Positions 28,207-37,466 of a DNA stretch of 64,000 bases are shown here, piece by piece. Source of the stretch: an uncultured Collinsella sp. (lineage in GTDB: Bacteria > Actinomycetota > Coriobacteriia > Coriobacteriales > Coriobacteriaceae); the NCBI GenBank assembly GCA_958407995.1, contig CATYJU010000006.1:1-64000 (forward strand), in the 5' to 3' direction. Every line of letters begins with the position of its first letter. Within the stretch, counting starts at the first letter, position 1. The translations under genes were made by a program, and so were the position numbers. The notes under the pieces are model-generated. The model ran no database searches, was not told the origin of the DNA, and was given only the letters and a program-made list of their open reading frames with translations.

Positions 28207-29538
28207 TTAGAGGGCTTCCAGAGCACTTGCGATGCGCTTCATGGCGGCGTCGGCGGCAGCTTGGTCCGGAGCCTCAGCCAACACGCGAATCACCGACTCG
28301 GTTCCGCTCTTGCGCACGAGCACGCGGCCCTCGCCCGCCAGCGCGGCCTCGGCCTCGGCGATCGCGTTCTGCACGCCCATGTTCTCGAGCGCGGCATCCT
28401 TGTCGGCCACGCGCACGGCAACCTGCGCTTGCGGCAGCAGCTTGCACGGAGCCGTGAGCTGCGAGAGTGTCTCGCGCTCGGCGCGAATCACTTCCATCAC
28501 ACGCAGCGAGGTCATAATACCGTCGCCCGTGCGCTCGATATCGCCAAAGATCGTATGACCCGTCTGCTCGCCGCCCAGGCTGAAGCCGCCCTCGCGCATC
28601 TTGGCATACACGTGACGATCGCCCACGCCGCTGGTCACGGTGCTTAGGCCGGCAAGCTCCAGCGACTTGACCAGGCCAAAGTTGCTGGCGATCGTCGGCA
28701 CCACGGTACCGCCCGAGAGTCGCCCGTGCTTGTTCAGGTACACACCGCACACGTACAGGATCTGGTCGCCGTCGACCACACGGCCGCGCTCATCCACGGC
28801 CAGGCAGCGGTCGGCATCGCCGTCGTAGGCAAAGCCCACGTCCAGGCCCTGCTCCACCACATGGCGCTGCAGGCGCTCCGTATGCGTGGAGCCACAGTCC
28901 ACATTGATGTTAAAGCCATCGGGCGCGGCGTTAATCACGCGCACATCGGCGCCCAGCGCGTCGAACACCGGCTTGGCCACCGAGGACGCCGAGCCGTTGG
29001 CGCAGTCCAGGCCGATCTTGACACCCTGCAGCGAAAAGTTCGCGCTCGCGATGAGTGAGGCAATATAGCGGTTGCGGCCCTGCATATAGTCCACCGTGGC
29101 ACCGATCTGGTTGCCCGTGGCCAGCGGCACCTCGCCCTTGCCGTCGATATAATCCTCGATGAGCTCGAGCACGTCCTCGTCCATCTTAAAGCCGTCGCTG
29201 TTGACGAGCTTAATGCCGTTATCGCAAAACGGGTTGTGGCTCGCGCTGATCATGATGCCGCAATCGAAGCAGCCCTCCACGGTCTGGTGCGCCACGCCCG
29301 GCGTCGGGATCACGTGCAGCATATAGGCGTCCGCACCGCTCGCGACCAGGCCGCTCACCAGCGCCGCCTCAAACATATAGCTCGAGCGGCGTGTGTCCTT
29401 GCCCACGATGACGCGCGCCTTGCGCTCGCGGTTGGCGCCGTAATACCAGCCCACAAAACGGCCAATCTTATAAGCGTGCTCTACCGTCAGCCCAACGTTG
29501 GCCTCACCGCGAAAGCCGTCGGTGCCAAAGTACTTCAT
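28207..29538 (-). CDS. glmM: Phosphoglucosamine mutase
   Basis: A 443-residue enzyme interconverting glucosamine-6-phosphate and glucosamine-1-phosphate for peptidoglycan precursor synthesis. The N-terminus MKYFGTDGFRGEAN is diagnostic. The phosphoserine loop is MISASHNPF with Ser100, the metal loop is DGDADR (in AYDGDADRCLAVDE), the sugar loop is GGEQTGH, and the phosphate-binding loop is RKSGTESVIRV. It starts 4 bp after the DUF4012 gene, hence one operon. Confidence 0.95.
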   Translation of the reverse strand: MKYFGTDGFRGEANVGLTVEHAYKIGRFVGWYYGANRERKARVIVGKDTRRSSYMFEAALVSGLVASGADAYMLHVIPTPGVAHQTVEGCFDCGIMISASHNPFCDNGIKLVNSDGFKMDEDVLELIEDYIDGKGEVPLATGNQIGATVDYMQGRNRYIASLIASANFSLQGVKIGLDCANGSASSVAKPVFDALGADVRVINAAPDGFNINVDCGSTHTERLQRHVVEQGLDVGFAYDGDADRCLAVDERGRVVDGDQILYVCGVYLNKHGRLSGGTVVPTIASNFGLVKSLELAGLSTVTSGVGDRHVYAKMREGGFSLGGEQTGHTIFGDIERTGDGIMTSLRVMEVIRAERETLSQLTAPCKLLPQAQVAVRVADKDAALENMGVQNAIAEAEAALAGEGRVLVRKSGTESVIRVLAEAPDQAAADAAMKRIASALEAL

Positions 29539-29541
29539 ATC

Positions 29542-31872
29542 TTACTTATCCTGTTCGAACGTTTGAGCGGTTGGCGTGGTACGAACCTTAAGCTCTTTGT
29601 GCCCAGAGTCCTTCGAAGTCGTGACCTTGTACTCGACCTTTATGTCTTGTCCAAGAAGCATGTGGACACCGCCCCATGCAACCTTCAAGCCATCGTGCGT
29701 CGCTTCGTTCATTTCGATAGAACCGGAGCCCGAAGTCTTAATGTCCGAAATGCTGCCTCCCGCAGGAGCGTAGAGATAAAGCCTCAGCACCTCATCGTCA
29801 ATATCCTGGCTAATGCCGTTATGGCCCTGGAAATAACCAGGCATCTCGGCCTTCTCCTGGGGGGTCATCGTGTTCTTGAGCGAGGTGGTCACTCGATACG
29901 TCGTCGAGCCATCGGCATTTTCAACCGAAGAATCGATGGTGACCCGTTTATCGAGGAACCAATCCATCTTTGAATAGCTGTAGTTGTTCACATAGACGCC
30001 CAAGATCGGAGCCTCCGACGTATCGGTTTGGAGGGCGCCCGATATTCCAAGAGCCTTCGCGGCCTTTTCCTCGTCATCGTTTCTCGAATACATGAGGATG
30101 CGACCCTCGGAAGCGCCCTTTTCGATGGCGGCAGCAATCTTAGTAATATCGCTGGATCCCAGTTCGCCCACGATCTTGTTAAAAGCTGATCCGGCAACCG
30201 CCGCAAAAATGGCATCCTGTTCCTCTACCGGGTAATTCCAATAAATATCGTGCAGCAGCACCTTTGCAGCGTTGCTTCCATCAACGACGGTGCCATCAGG
30301 AAGCTGTGTACCGCCTACAATGCCGAGCATATACTGCAAAAATACCGGATCGACTGCGAATACGCCGTCGATGTCATCTCCGACAATGGCCTTCTGCATA
30401 TCGCTGGCAAGCTGAGCCGCACGCGGATAATCAGGCGTCATCGTAACGTCGCCCATCGTGTATCCGAGCGTGTTGAATCCGGTCAGGCCCCATCCGGTCG
30501 TGAACAAGTTTGCCTCTTCATCGGTGATGGGAAGCGGGCTCAAAGGCTCTTTCATCATGTCGACTTTGACAAAATCGCCCAGTTCGAGCTTACCGTCAGT
30601 CACCGACATCACGCCGCGAGAACCGGGGAAACCGCCGCAGGCGCGGATCTCGACATTGCTCATCGCGAGCACAAGATAATGACGCGTCTGGCCGTTGGCG
30701 CCGAGCATCTGGGGAAGGATGGGGGCGACCTTCTCCGCCGCGTCAACCGCGCCGTTGAGGGTGGCAAAGCCGTCCTTGGCCTTATCGACCAGCTCGGTCA
30801 CCTGGGAAATATGAGTATCGCCAATGCCCTGGATCTTCTCATTGGCGCTCTTGAACACCTTCGAGCTGCTGGAAAGCGAATCGGCGACCGCCTGCAGCGC
30901 GGACACGTTAATCATGCCGTCCTGGAACAGCTTGCCGGGCGTGGCCTGCGAAAGGTTGTCGGCCATGGGAACCAGCGCGTTGCTCGAGACATCGGACAGG
31001 GCATCAATCATGGTGCGGGCTGCGTTGATGTCACTGCCATACACCGGGATAAACGAAGCCGCCGTCCACAGCGGGCTCGAGGTCTCCGCCTTCATGCTGT
31101 CGCAGAGTTCATCGATCTTCTTCGCGTCGTCAGGCAGCGTCGAAAAATCGCCTGACGTGACCTTGTCCTTAAGGCCACCGACGATCTCGACAGCCTCCTT
31201 CGCTTCGCTCTTTACGGTCTTTGCCGAGTTAAGCAGCATAAAGCCGCTTGCGCCAAGCGCAACGAGAAGCACCGCGACTACAGCGGCAATAATGGCGCCG
31301 GTGTGACACTTTTTGCGCTCGCCCTTGCGATGGCGATGACGGACCAGACCGTCAGAGGTCGAACTCGACGAAGCGTCGCTACCGTAGTTCAAGCCAAAAT
31401 CGTAATAATCTTCCTTGGAACCCGAGCCCGCAAACTCGGCACCGCTATCATCCAGGCGGGCGAACGTGCCAGTCTCGGAGGCGCCGGTGTAAATCGTGCC
31501 AAGGTTACCCGTAAGCCCCGCGCCACCGGCAGAGGGAGTATTGTTGGCGGCCTTGCCGGCATTAACGTTGCCGGCGGCATTCGCGGCGTTGGCAGCATCT
31601 GCGTTGTTCGCGGGTACCGAAGGAGCCCCGCTCGGCTGCGACGTGGAGGTTGCACCGCCCGCAAAGACATTCCCTCTTGCACGGCCGGTCTTTTTTGCCT
31701 TTTGAGACTGCTCGTACAGAGCGGTAAACATCGCTGTCTCGCCCGGGGACACGCGCTTACCGGAACCGCCCTGTCCAGCGCCGCCCGGCGTGCCGGCCTT
31801 ACCAGCCCCGTTCGGACGCGGCGGAACTGCAGGGCGACCGCTATCGCTGCCCTTAAAGTGATTACCAGCCAT
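29542..31872 (-). CDS. DUF4012 domain membrane protein
   Basis: About 776 residues from the ATG at 31872, which has GAGGA upstream. The N-terminal 190 residues are low complexity (Gly, Pro, Ala, Asn), with arginine/lysine/histidine just before a single transmembrane helix (GAIIAAVVAVLLVALGASGF). The extracytoplasmic part contains a DUF4012 domain (RHYLVLAMSNVEIRACGGFP, then GVMSVTDGKLELGDF). DUF4012 proteins are found in surface-polysaccharide and cell-wall loci of Gram-positives, with unknown activity. Its operon with glmM supports an envelope role. The long disordered cytoplasmic tail is notable. Confidence 0.75.
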   Translation of the reverse strand: MAGNHFKGSDSGRPAVPPRPNGAGKAGTPGGAGQGGSGKRVSPGETAMFTALYEQSQKAKKTGRARGNVFAGGATSTSQPSGAPSVPANNADAANAANAAGNVNAGKAANNTPSAGGAGLTGNLGTIYTGASETGTFARLDDSGAEFAGSGSKEDYYDFGLNYGSDASSSSTSDGLVRHRHRKGERKKCHTGAIIAAVVAVLLVALGASGFMLLNSAKTVKSEAKEAVEIVGGLKDKVTSGDFSTLPDDAKKIDELCDSMKAETSSPLWTAASFIPVYGSDINAARTMIDALSDVSSNALVPMADNLSQATPGKLFQDGMINVSALQAVADSLSSSSKVFKSANEKIQGIGDTHISQVTELVDKAKDGFATLNGAVDAAEKVAPILPQMLGANGQTRHYLVLAMSNVEIRACGGFPGSRGVMSVTDGKLELGDFVKVDMMKEPLSPLPITDEEANLFTTGWGLTGFNTLGYTMGDVTMTPDYPRAAQLASDMQKAIVGDDIDGVFAVDPVFLQYMLGIVGGTQLPDGTVVDGSNAAKVLLHDIYWNYPVEEQDAIFAAVAGSAFNKIVGELGSSDITKIAAAIEKGASEGRILMYSRNDDEEKAAKALGISGALQTDTSEAPILGVYVNNYSYSKMDWFLDKRVTIDSSVENADGSTTYRVTTSLKNTMTPQEKAEMPGYFQGHNGISQDIDDEVLRLYLYAPAGGSISDIKTSGSGSIEMNEATHDGLKVAWGGVHMLLGQDIKVEYKVTTSKDSGHKELKVRTTPTAQTFEQDK

Positions 31873-32021
31873 AAAGAAATCCTCGCAATTGAGTCGCAAT
31901 GAAAAAGTCCATAACGTTACTAGTTTATGGCATTTTGGGCATCGACAGCTAAACTCCAGACACGGACATCAATTGGCGAAAATGCGGCACAACACCTTTT
32001 CCGTCTTGGCGGCGGCGCTAG

Positions 32022-33044
32022 CTACACCGTAAGGAACATCATCACGATGATCATGACAAAGCCGATAAGGTCGGTCGGCAAAAACACCGTCCCCAGCATA
32101 ACGGCGCTGGTGATGGTCGCCGAAACCGGCTCCACAGTTCCGATGAGGCTCGCGCGCACCGAGCCGATGTCCTTAACGCCCTGCATATAAAGCATGTAAG
32201 CAAAAAACGAGCCGATAACCACGAACACCGCGAGCGCCTCGATGCCGGCAGCGTCGAGCGCCGGCATATGCGCCCAGGGCTGCACGAAGACGCACGAGAC
32301 CACGCCCGCCGTGAGCATTGCCGAGCCCGTGACGATGGGGCTGCCGTATTCGGGCAGGATCTTGGCGGGAATCACCGCCATACACGCGGCGCTGACCGCA
32401 CACATAAGACCTGCTGCCAGGCCAAGCGGCGAGATATTCAGGCTGGTGGGGTCGCCGCCGGTGGCGATTAAAAAGGTTCCACCCAGAGCCAGGCCAATGC
32501 CGATGACTTCGCGAGTACGCGGCATGCGGCGATCGATCACGCAGGTGTAGCCCATGATGATAACGAGCTGCAGGCACTGGAGCACCGTCGCGGTTCCGGC
32601 GTTCGTCAGGCGCACGGCCGAAAGATAGCAAAACTGGTTGAACAGCAGGCCAAAGGCGGTAAAGAGCAGCAGCTGCTTGCGATCGGCGGGTGTGGTCCAA
32701 AGCTTGACCAGGCGTGCGCGGTCGCGCGTGACAACCACAGCCATAAAGAGCAGGCCGGCGAGAATCTGACGCACGCTCATAAGCCACAGCGTATCGACAT
32801 GGTAGGTATCGAACAAAAAACTCGCGCTGGTGCCCGAGAAGCCCCAAAACGAACCGCCCACCAGCGTAGCCAAGACGCCCGTGATCATCTTGCGCGTCGA
32901 AGCGCTGTTCAGGCGGTCGCGCCATGCGGGACGGGTGTTGCGGCTGAGCTCGTCGGTGCCCTCGGGCACATCAATGTTCGATATATCGGTCATCGGCACC
33001 GAAGCCCCTGCGCCTTCGACCTGCTCGACACACTCTTTGCTCAT
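32022..33044 (-). CDS. EamA family (DMT) transporter
   Basis: A 340-residue permease with about ten hydrophobic helices in two EamA repeats (roughly 55-180 and 200-335). Seen are the repeat-start VGGSFWGFSGTSASFLF and the second-repeat AVSAACMAVIPAKILPEYGS. The first 50 residues are a soluble, acidic N-terminal tail. The substrate cannot be told from sequence; the family exports amino acids, nucleosides and other metabolites. Monocistronic in appearance. Confidence 0.82.
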   Translation of the reverse strand: MSKECVEQVEGAGASVPMTDISNIDVPEGTDELSRNTRPAWRDRLNSASTRKMITGVLATLVGGSFWGFSGTSASFLFDTYHVDTLWLMSVRQILAGLLFMAVVVTRDRARLVKLWTTPADRKQLLLFTAFGLLFNQFCYLSAVRLTNAGTATVLQCLQLVIIMGYTCVIDRRMPRTREVIGIGLALGGTFLIATGGDPTSLNISPLGLAAGLMCAVSAACMAVIPAKILPEYGSPIVTGSAMLTAGVVSCVFVQPWAHMPALDAAGIEALAVFVVIGSFFAYMLYMQGVKDIGSVRASLIGTVEPVSATITSAVMLGTVFLPTDLIGFVMIIVMMFLTV

Positions 33045-33275
33045 TCCACTCCCCCGAAACAGCCTGGAAACAATTCGGTTTACCTTACCACGGCGAAGTC
33101 ACCAGCTGGAGGCTTGTCCGCTTATCGGTAGGACAATTCCGCAGGCGTCTTTCCATAGCTCGATACCGCAATGGCCTTGCATTATGCGACAGCCAAATCG
33201 CGGCAGCAGGCTCTTTTGAAATGGATACGACAAAGCCCCCGAATTCCACAATGTAAGCGATTTTTAAAAATGTTC

Positions 33276-33304
33276 TTGCCACCGAGTTCAGGCTCCGTTA
33301 TATT
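33276..33304 (+). promoter_or_regulatory. Promoter of tRNA-Val
   Basis: TTGCCA (33276-33281) and TATATT (33299-33304) are separated by exactly 17 bp, 29 bp before the tRNA. Confidence 0.75.
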
Positions 33305-33333
33305 ATCCCTTGCGCGCTTGCGCACCCTTGATC

Positions 33334-33408
33334 GGGCGTTTAGCTCAGGGGGAGAGCGCTTCCCTGACACGGAAGAGGTCAGAAGTTCAAATCTTCTAAC
33401 GCCCACCA
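33334..33408 (+). tRNA. tRNA-Val (GAC)
   Basis: The acceptor GGGCGTT/AACGCCC is fully paired. D-arm TAGCTCAGGGGGAGAGC, anticodon loop CTGACAC (anticodon GAC), T-arm with AGTTCAAAT, and CCA encoded at 33406-33408. Confidence 0.95.
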
Positions 33409-33416
33409 AATGTTCG

Positions 33417-33453
33417 CAGCTCAGAGGCTATGTCCTCTGGGCTGTTTTGTTTT
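33417..33453 (+). terminator. Terminator of tRNA-Val
   Basis: The stem CAGCTCAGAGG/CCTCTGGGCTG is followed by TTTTGTTTT. The non-coding stretch from here to 33690 shows nothing else. Confidence 0.82.
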
Positions 33454-33690
33454 ATGTCGCCAAATCAGCTAGCAGCTCCAACCGCCCTGCCCATGCACAA
33501 AACCACGTCAGCGACCCAAGTGCCTATCCCGGCTGACTCCGCAGTCAATCAAAACCGCCCCAATAGCCACCGAGGCCGAGACCAACGCGTCTCGAACCCA
33601 TCCGAGCCGCAACTTCTCAGCAAAACGCCGCGATGTCTGCGCCCTGCGGTATCCTTGAGCCACTTGCACCTGCAGCACCAAGGAGCCGCT

Positions 33691-34377
33691 ATGCGCACCG
33701 AGCTCGATGTCCCCTTTTCGCACAAAGAAGAAGCCAAGGCGCTGGGCGCCAAATGGGACCGGACCAAGAAGATCTGGTATGTGCCCAGCGGCGTCAACCC
33801 CGAGCCCTTTGCCGAGTGGCTGCCCGGTGTTGACCGATCCGACCCCTCAGCACCGTATATATATCTAGTACTGGGCAAGCGCGAGTGCTGGAAGTGTCAC
33901 AAAGAGACCTCGGTCGCGGCCTTCGGCATTCCCTATCGAACCGATAACGACAAGAGCATCGCCATCGCGCACACGCCCAACGAAGCCGGGCACATTGCCA
34001 TCGACACGGCCAACACCAACGCACTCGCCATCGTGCCCGCTCTTGGCTGCGTGCCGGGCGAGATCCGCGACTACCTTCATAAGCGTTGCGGCTACAAGCC
34101 CGTAGGCGCGCGAGCCTCCAAAGCCCCGTCGCTCGGCAACACGTGCACCAGTTGCGACGCGCTGCAAGGCAGCCGCTATCTGTTCGAGGAGCCCTCGTCC
34201 CCGTTTGCCCTCACTGCCATCAACAAGCTGCCGGCACTGGAGTTTATACGCGTCGAAGTTGCCGGCGTCTTTGGCGTCCCGGCCACGCGTACCGACTTTG
34301 ACCAGGCGCTCTTTACCTGGGCACGCGACCATCACGCCGAGTTCCACAAGCAACTCGGTGAGGGGATTTATTTGTAG
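33691..34377 (+). CDS. DUF5710-containing protein with cysteine pairs
   Basis: A 228-residue protein; the ATG at 33691 has AAGGAGC upstream. Residues 1-45 (RTELDVPFSHKEEAKALGAK, WDRTKKIWYVPSGV) match the DUF5710 domain, also seen at the start of TraC-type primases and other plasmid proteins. The rest carries cysteine pairs (CWKCHKE near 69 and CTSCDA near 152), suggesting a metal-binding or nucleic-acid-binding fold. I do not recognise the C-terminal region. It is convergent with the Sau3AI-like endonuclease gene. Confidence 0.6.
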   Translation: MRTELDVPFSHKEEAKALGAKWDRTKKIWYVPSGVNPEPFAEWLPGVDRSDPSAPYIYLVLGKRECWKCHKETSVAAFGIPYRTDNDKSIAIAHTPNEAGHIAIDTANTNALAIVPALGCVPGEIRDYLHKRCGYKPVGARASKAPSLGNTCTSCDALQGSRYLFEEPSSPFALTAINKLPALEFIRVEVAGVFGVPATRTDFDQALFTWARDHHAEFHKQLGEGIYL

Positions 34378-34432
34378 GGGCAACATCGAGGTATCGAGGA
34401 GCAGGGGTTGATTGTTAAATAATCTCGAAACG

Positions 34433-35938
34433 CTACAGCCCCAGAATATGCTCCAGGTAGCCCTTGTTGAACCAGAACGATTGCTTCGTCATCCAGCGCC
34501 CGTCGGGCAGTTCGTAAGCATTCCTTGCGATGTCACCGATCTCTGTTCCATCGGCAAACTTGTAAGCCGCTTTTGACGTATGCGGGCGAACGTGAACAAT
34601 TGGATTGTCCGCCATACCGGGCAGATTGTTAGTCACTTTGAGCTTTCCGCTCGCATCCCGATACGGATTGAGCTCAACGCCCTCACGTATTACCTTTCGC
34701 GTCTCATCCCAACAAGCTTTCGCTGGGCCTTCGATTTCGTTTTCTCCCATTGCCCAGAACAAACAACGATCGAGACGCAGCACGCCATCGTGGTCCTCAC
34801 GGAACACAACGAAGAAAAAGCGATTGGTCTCAAGGCACGCATGAAGAGGCGACGTCTCCCAGTCTTCTTCAATCAAACGCTTGAACTCAAACGGTGGGAA
34901 CGACATAGCCTGTTCGATGTGCCCCCTGTTGTTAACTCGAACAGTTCGGACGGAAATGCCTGCCTTGACGAATTCCTCGGCAGCATTGTTTTTGATTCCG
35001 AGCATACGATAAACGAGCGTTGTCCACTGCGCCTTATTGCCCGTGTACTCCAGTCCATACTGTTCGGCAATTTGACGATCGGTCTCACCGTAATGGCGCT
35101 CGATAAGTCCAGTTACGTAACTTTCGAAATCGATAGACTTGCCATCGTCCTGAACAATGCTCTCCCCGACTCGCGGAGCACCGAGGACATAAGTATGGAG
35201 CACATAGTCCATATACGAGCGCTTGAGGGAAAAGGCGCGACGCTTTGCGCGATGGCGCTCAATCTCGCCCGTATCGGTATTGAAGTATTCATAATACTGG
35301 TCCGCCCACATTGTGGCCTCAGTTGCGCCCTTCGTGCAAGCACCCAGATAAGTCGTCATGCCTTCTGAAAGCTCGTCCGCACGGCCATCCTGAATATAGG
35401 AAATGATCTTCTCGTAGTCGGCGCGAATGATTTTCATGTCCTCTTCGGGCAGACGAACCATGACCGCACGCTCAATGCGTTGGTCGTATTTATCGATGGA
35501 ACGATCTCGGCCGTAGTAAATCAACAGGATATTGCTGAGCTTGGTCTTGAGGTGAGAACTGTCGTAGTCGAGCGAAACAGGTCGGTCATAAGGAATCATG
35601 GTCAGGACAAGGCGCTCGCCAGCAGACTTCCGGCCGTTCTTGAGCACATCAAAACACGTTGCCTTGAGCTCAACGCCCGCCTCGGGAAAGTCGGGGCGAT
35701 CGTCACTATTGGCCTTGTAGCCAAAGTAACGTTCTTCGATAAGAGTGCCCATACCGCCTTTGTACTTCTTGGAGCCAAAGTCCTTGGGCGCACTCTCCCC
35801 CTCCGGAGCAATACCGAGCTCGAGAATATCGCGGAACGTCATGCCATCGAGATTGGCAGCATAGCGCTCAATACTTGAGGGGTCAGAAAAATCAGTATCG
35901 TCAAGCATGCGCTTGAAATCGAGGCGCTTCTTAGACAC
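34433..35938 (-). CDS. Sau3AI/MutH-family type II restriction endonuclease
   Basis: A 501-residue protein. The catalytic MutH-like domain shows KGGMGTLIEERYFG, then the D-x(n)-E-x-K motif DRPDFPEAGVELKAT. A second MutH-like, non-catalytic C-terminal domain (IEQAMSFPPFEFKRLIEEDW, then the FADGTEIGDIARNAYELPDG region) matches the two-domain layout of Sau3AI, which cuts GATC. It is divergent from the cytosine methyltransferase at 36079. Recognition of GATC is inferred from family membership. Its sequence is less GC-rich than its neighbours, in keeping with acquisition. Confidence 0.82.
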   Translation of the reverse strand: MSKKRLDFKRMLDDTDFSDPSSIERYAANLDGMTFRDILELGIAPEGESAPKDFGSKKYKGGMGTLIEERYFGYKANSDDRPDFPEAGVELKATCFDVLKNGRKSAGERLVLTMIPYDRPVSLDYDSSHLKTKLSNILLIYYGRDRSIDKYDQRIERAVMVRLPEEDMKIIRADYEKIISYIQDGRADELSEGMTTYLGACTKGATEATMWADQYYEYFNTDTGEIERHRAKRRAFSLKRSYMDYVLHTYVLGAPRVGESIVQDDGKSIDFESYVTGLIERHYGETDRQIAEQYGLEYTGNKAQWTTLVYRMLGIKNNAAEEFVKAGISVRTVRVNNRGHIEQAMSFPPFEFKRLIEEDWETSPLHACLETNRFFFVVFREDHDGVLRLDRCLFWAMGENEIEGPAKACWDETRKVIREGVELNPYRDASGKLKVTNNLPGMADNPIVHVRPHTSKAAYKFADGTEIGDIARNAYELPDGRWMTKQSFWFNKGYLEHILGL

Positions 35939-36078
35939 GGGATACCTCCGAAACTCGCAACTAACCTCATGGTAGTTCAGAGCAACTACTAACGCCCAGA
36001 AAATTGAGGTCTTGATTGTCCCCTCGATCGGTTATTGTTGTGACCACCATAACCGGACACAGCAGCGATTGGAGAAAC
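35939..36078. promoter_or_regulatory. Divergent promoter region of the restriction-modification pair
   Basis: A 140-bp gap between the divergent endonuclease and methyltransferase starts. No controller-protein gene and no clear dyad operator is visible. GGAGAAAC precedes the methyltransferase GTG. Confidence 0.45.
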
Positions 36079-37341
36079 GTGTCTGAGATTAATATTGCCG
36101 AGCTTTTTGCGGGCGTCGGTGGATTTCGTTTGGGTCTCGAAGGCTATGCCGACCCTAGACATCCCGAGTTTTATATGAAGCCCGCCGGCCCCTTCCGCAC
36201 CATTTGGGCCAATCAGTGGGAGCCGCCCGGAACCAAGGCGCGTCAGTTCGCGGCCCGTTGCTACATGGATCGCTTCGGCAATGATTCCGTCGTCAACGAA
36301 GACATCAATAAGGTCCTGGAGCAGGCCGAGGCGAAAGAAATCGAAATCCCCGATGTCCAAATGGTTGTTGGCGGTTTCCCCTGCCAAGACTACTCTGTCG
36401 CGCGTCCGCTCAATCAGGCACACGGCATCGAGGGCAAGAAGGGCGTCCTTTGGTGGGACATCTATCACTTCCTCGAAATGAAGAAGCCCAAGTTCGGTCT
36501 CTTTGAGAACGTCGACCGCCTGCTCAAGTCGCCCGCGTCTCAACGCGGTCGCGACTTCGCCATCATCCTAAGCTGTCTTGCCGACCTCGACTACACGGTC
36601 GAATGGCGCGTGGTCAACTCTGCCGAATACGGTTTCCCCCAGCGTCGCAAGCGTGTTTATATCTTCTGCGAAAAGGACGCTGGCAAGGTTGATCTCGTTA
36701 ATCGCATGCACAACGGCGTCATGGCTAAAGCCTTCCCCGCCATCTATCCCGACGAGATGTCCGAGCTCGACGTTTTGCCCGACCCCTACGAGAACTCAAC
36801 TCGTTTTGGCGTCGGCCAAAAGACCTCTCAATTCAAGAATGCTGGCGTCATGCAGGGCTGTCATGTTCTGACCTGCGACTTTGCCGAGGACTATCACGGT
36901 GAGCGCCACGTGCTTGGCGACGTGCTTGTCGACGAGGCTGATGTCCCGGAGCAGTTCTACATCTCCGACGAAAAGCTTCCCGACTGGCGCTACCTTAAGG
37001 GCAGCAAGCGCGAAGAGCGCACTAACAAAAAGACAGGCTTTACGTACACGTATTCCGAGGGAGCCATGAGCTTCCCGGATGCCACCGACAAGCCGAGCCG
37101 CACCATCCTCACAGGAGAAGGCGGCACGGGAGCGAGCCGCTTCAAGCACGTCATCGAATGTCCCGATGGCCGTTTCCGCCGTCTTGTTCCCGACGAGCTC
37201 GATCAGCTTCAGGGATTCCCGAAAGGTTGGACCGATACGGGCATGACCGACGGCCATCGGGCCTTCTGCATGGGCAACGCACTCGTCACCGGCGTGCCCC
37301 ATCGCATTGGCGAAGCTATGGTCGAAGTGTACGGCCTCTAA
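36079..37341 (+). CDS. DNA (cytosine-5)-methyltransferase of the Sau3AI-type system
   Basis: About 420 residues from the GTG at 36079, which has GGAGAAAC upstream and yields VSEINIAELFAGVGGFRLG; the frame is open 21 codons further. All C5-MTase motifs are present: I (FAGVGGFRLG), IV (GGFPCQDYS, catalytic Cys102), VI (FENVDRLL), VIII (GFPQRRKRVY), IX-X (RRLVPDELDQLQGFP, then MGNALVTGVPHRIGEAM). It should protect the host from the neighbouring endonuclease, probably by methylating the cytosine of GATC. Confidence 0.9.
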   Translation: MSEINIAELFAGVGGFRLGLEGYADPRHPEFYMKPAGPFRTIWANQWEPPGTKARQFAARCYMDRFGNDSVVNEDINKVLEQAEAKEIEIPDVQMVVGGFPCQDYSVARPLNQAHGIEGKKGVLWWDIYHFLEMKKPKFGLFENVDRLLKSPASQRGRDFAIILSCLADLDYTVEWRVVNSAEYGFPQRRKRVYIFCEKDAGKVDLVNRMHNGVMAKAFPAIYPDEMSELDVLPDPYENSTRFGVGQKTSQFKNAGVMQGCHVLTCDFAEDYHGERHVLGDVLVDEADVPEQFYISDEKLPDWRYLKGSKREERTNKKTGFTYTYSEGAMSFPDATDKPSRTILTGEGGTGASRFKHVIECPDGRFRRLVPDELDQLQGFPKGWTDTGMTDGHRAFCMGNALVTGVPHRIGEAMVEVYGL

Positions 37342-37352
37342 GGCAAGCAATC

Positions 37353-37388
37353 CGGAGCCGGCAGTTCACGCTGTCGACTCCGTTTTTC
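37353..37388 (+). terminator. Terminator of the methyltransferase gene
   Basis: The stem CGGAG-C-CGGCAG with CTGTCG-A-CTCCG, loop TTCACG, is followed by TTTTT. Confidence 0.72.
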
Positions 37389-37466
37389 CACCCCACTTCC
37401 CCGTATACTGATGTAACACGTGTTTCATCCGGGCTTGTTGGGCCGGATTGTTCATGGGAGGGTCTT

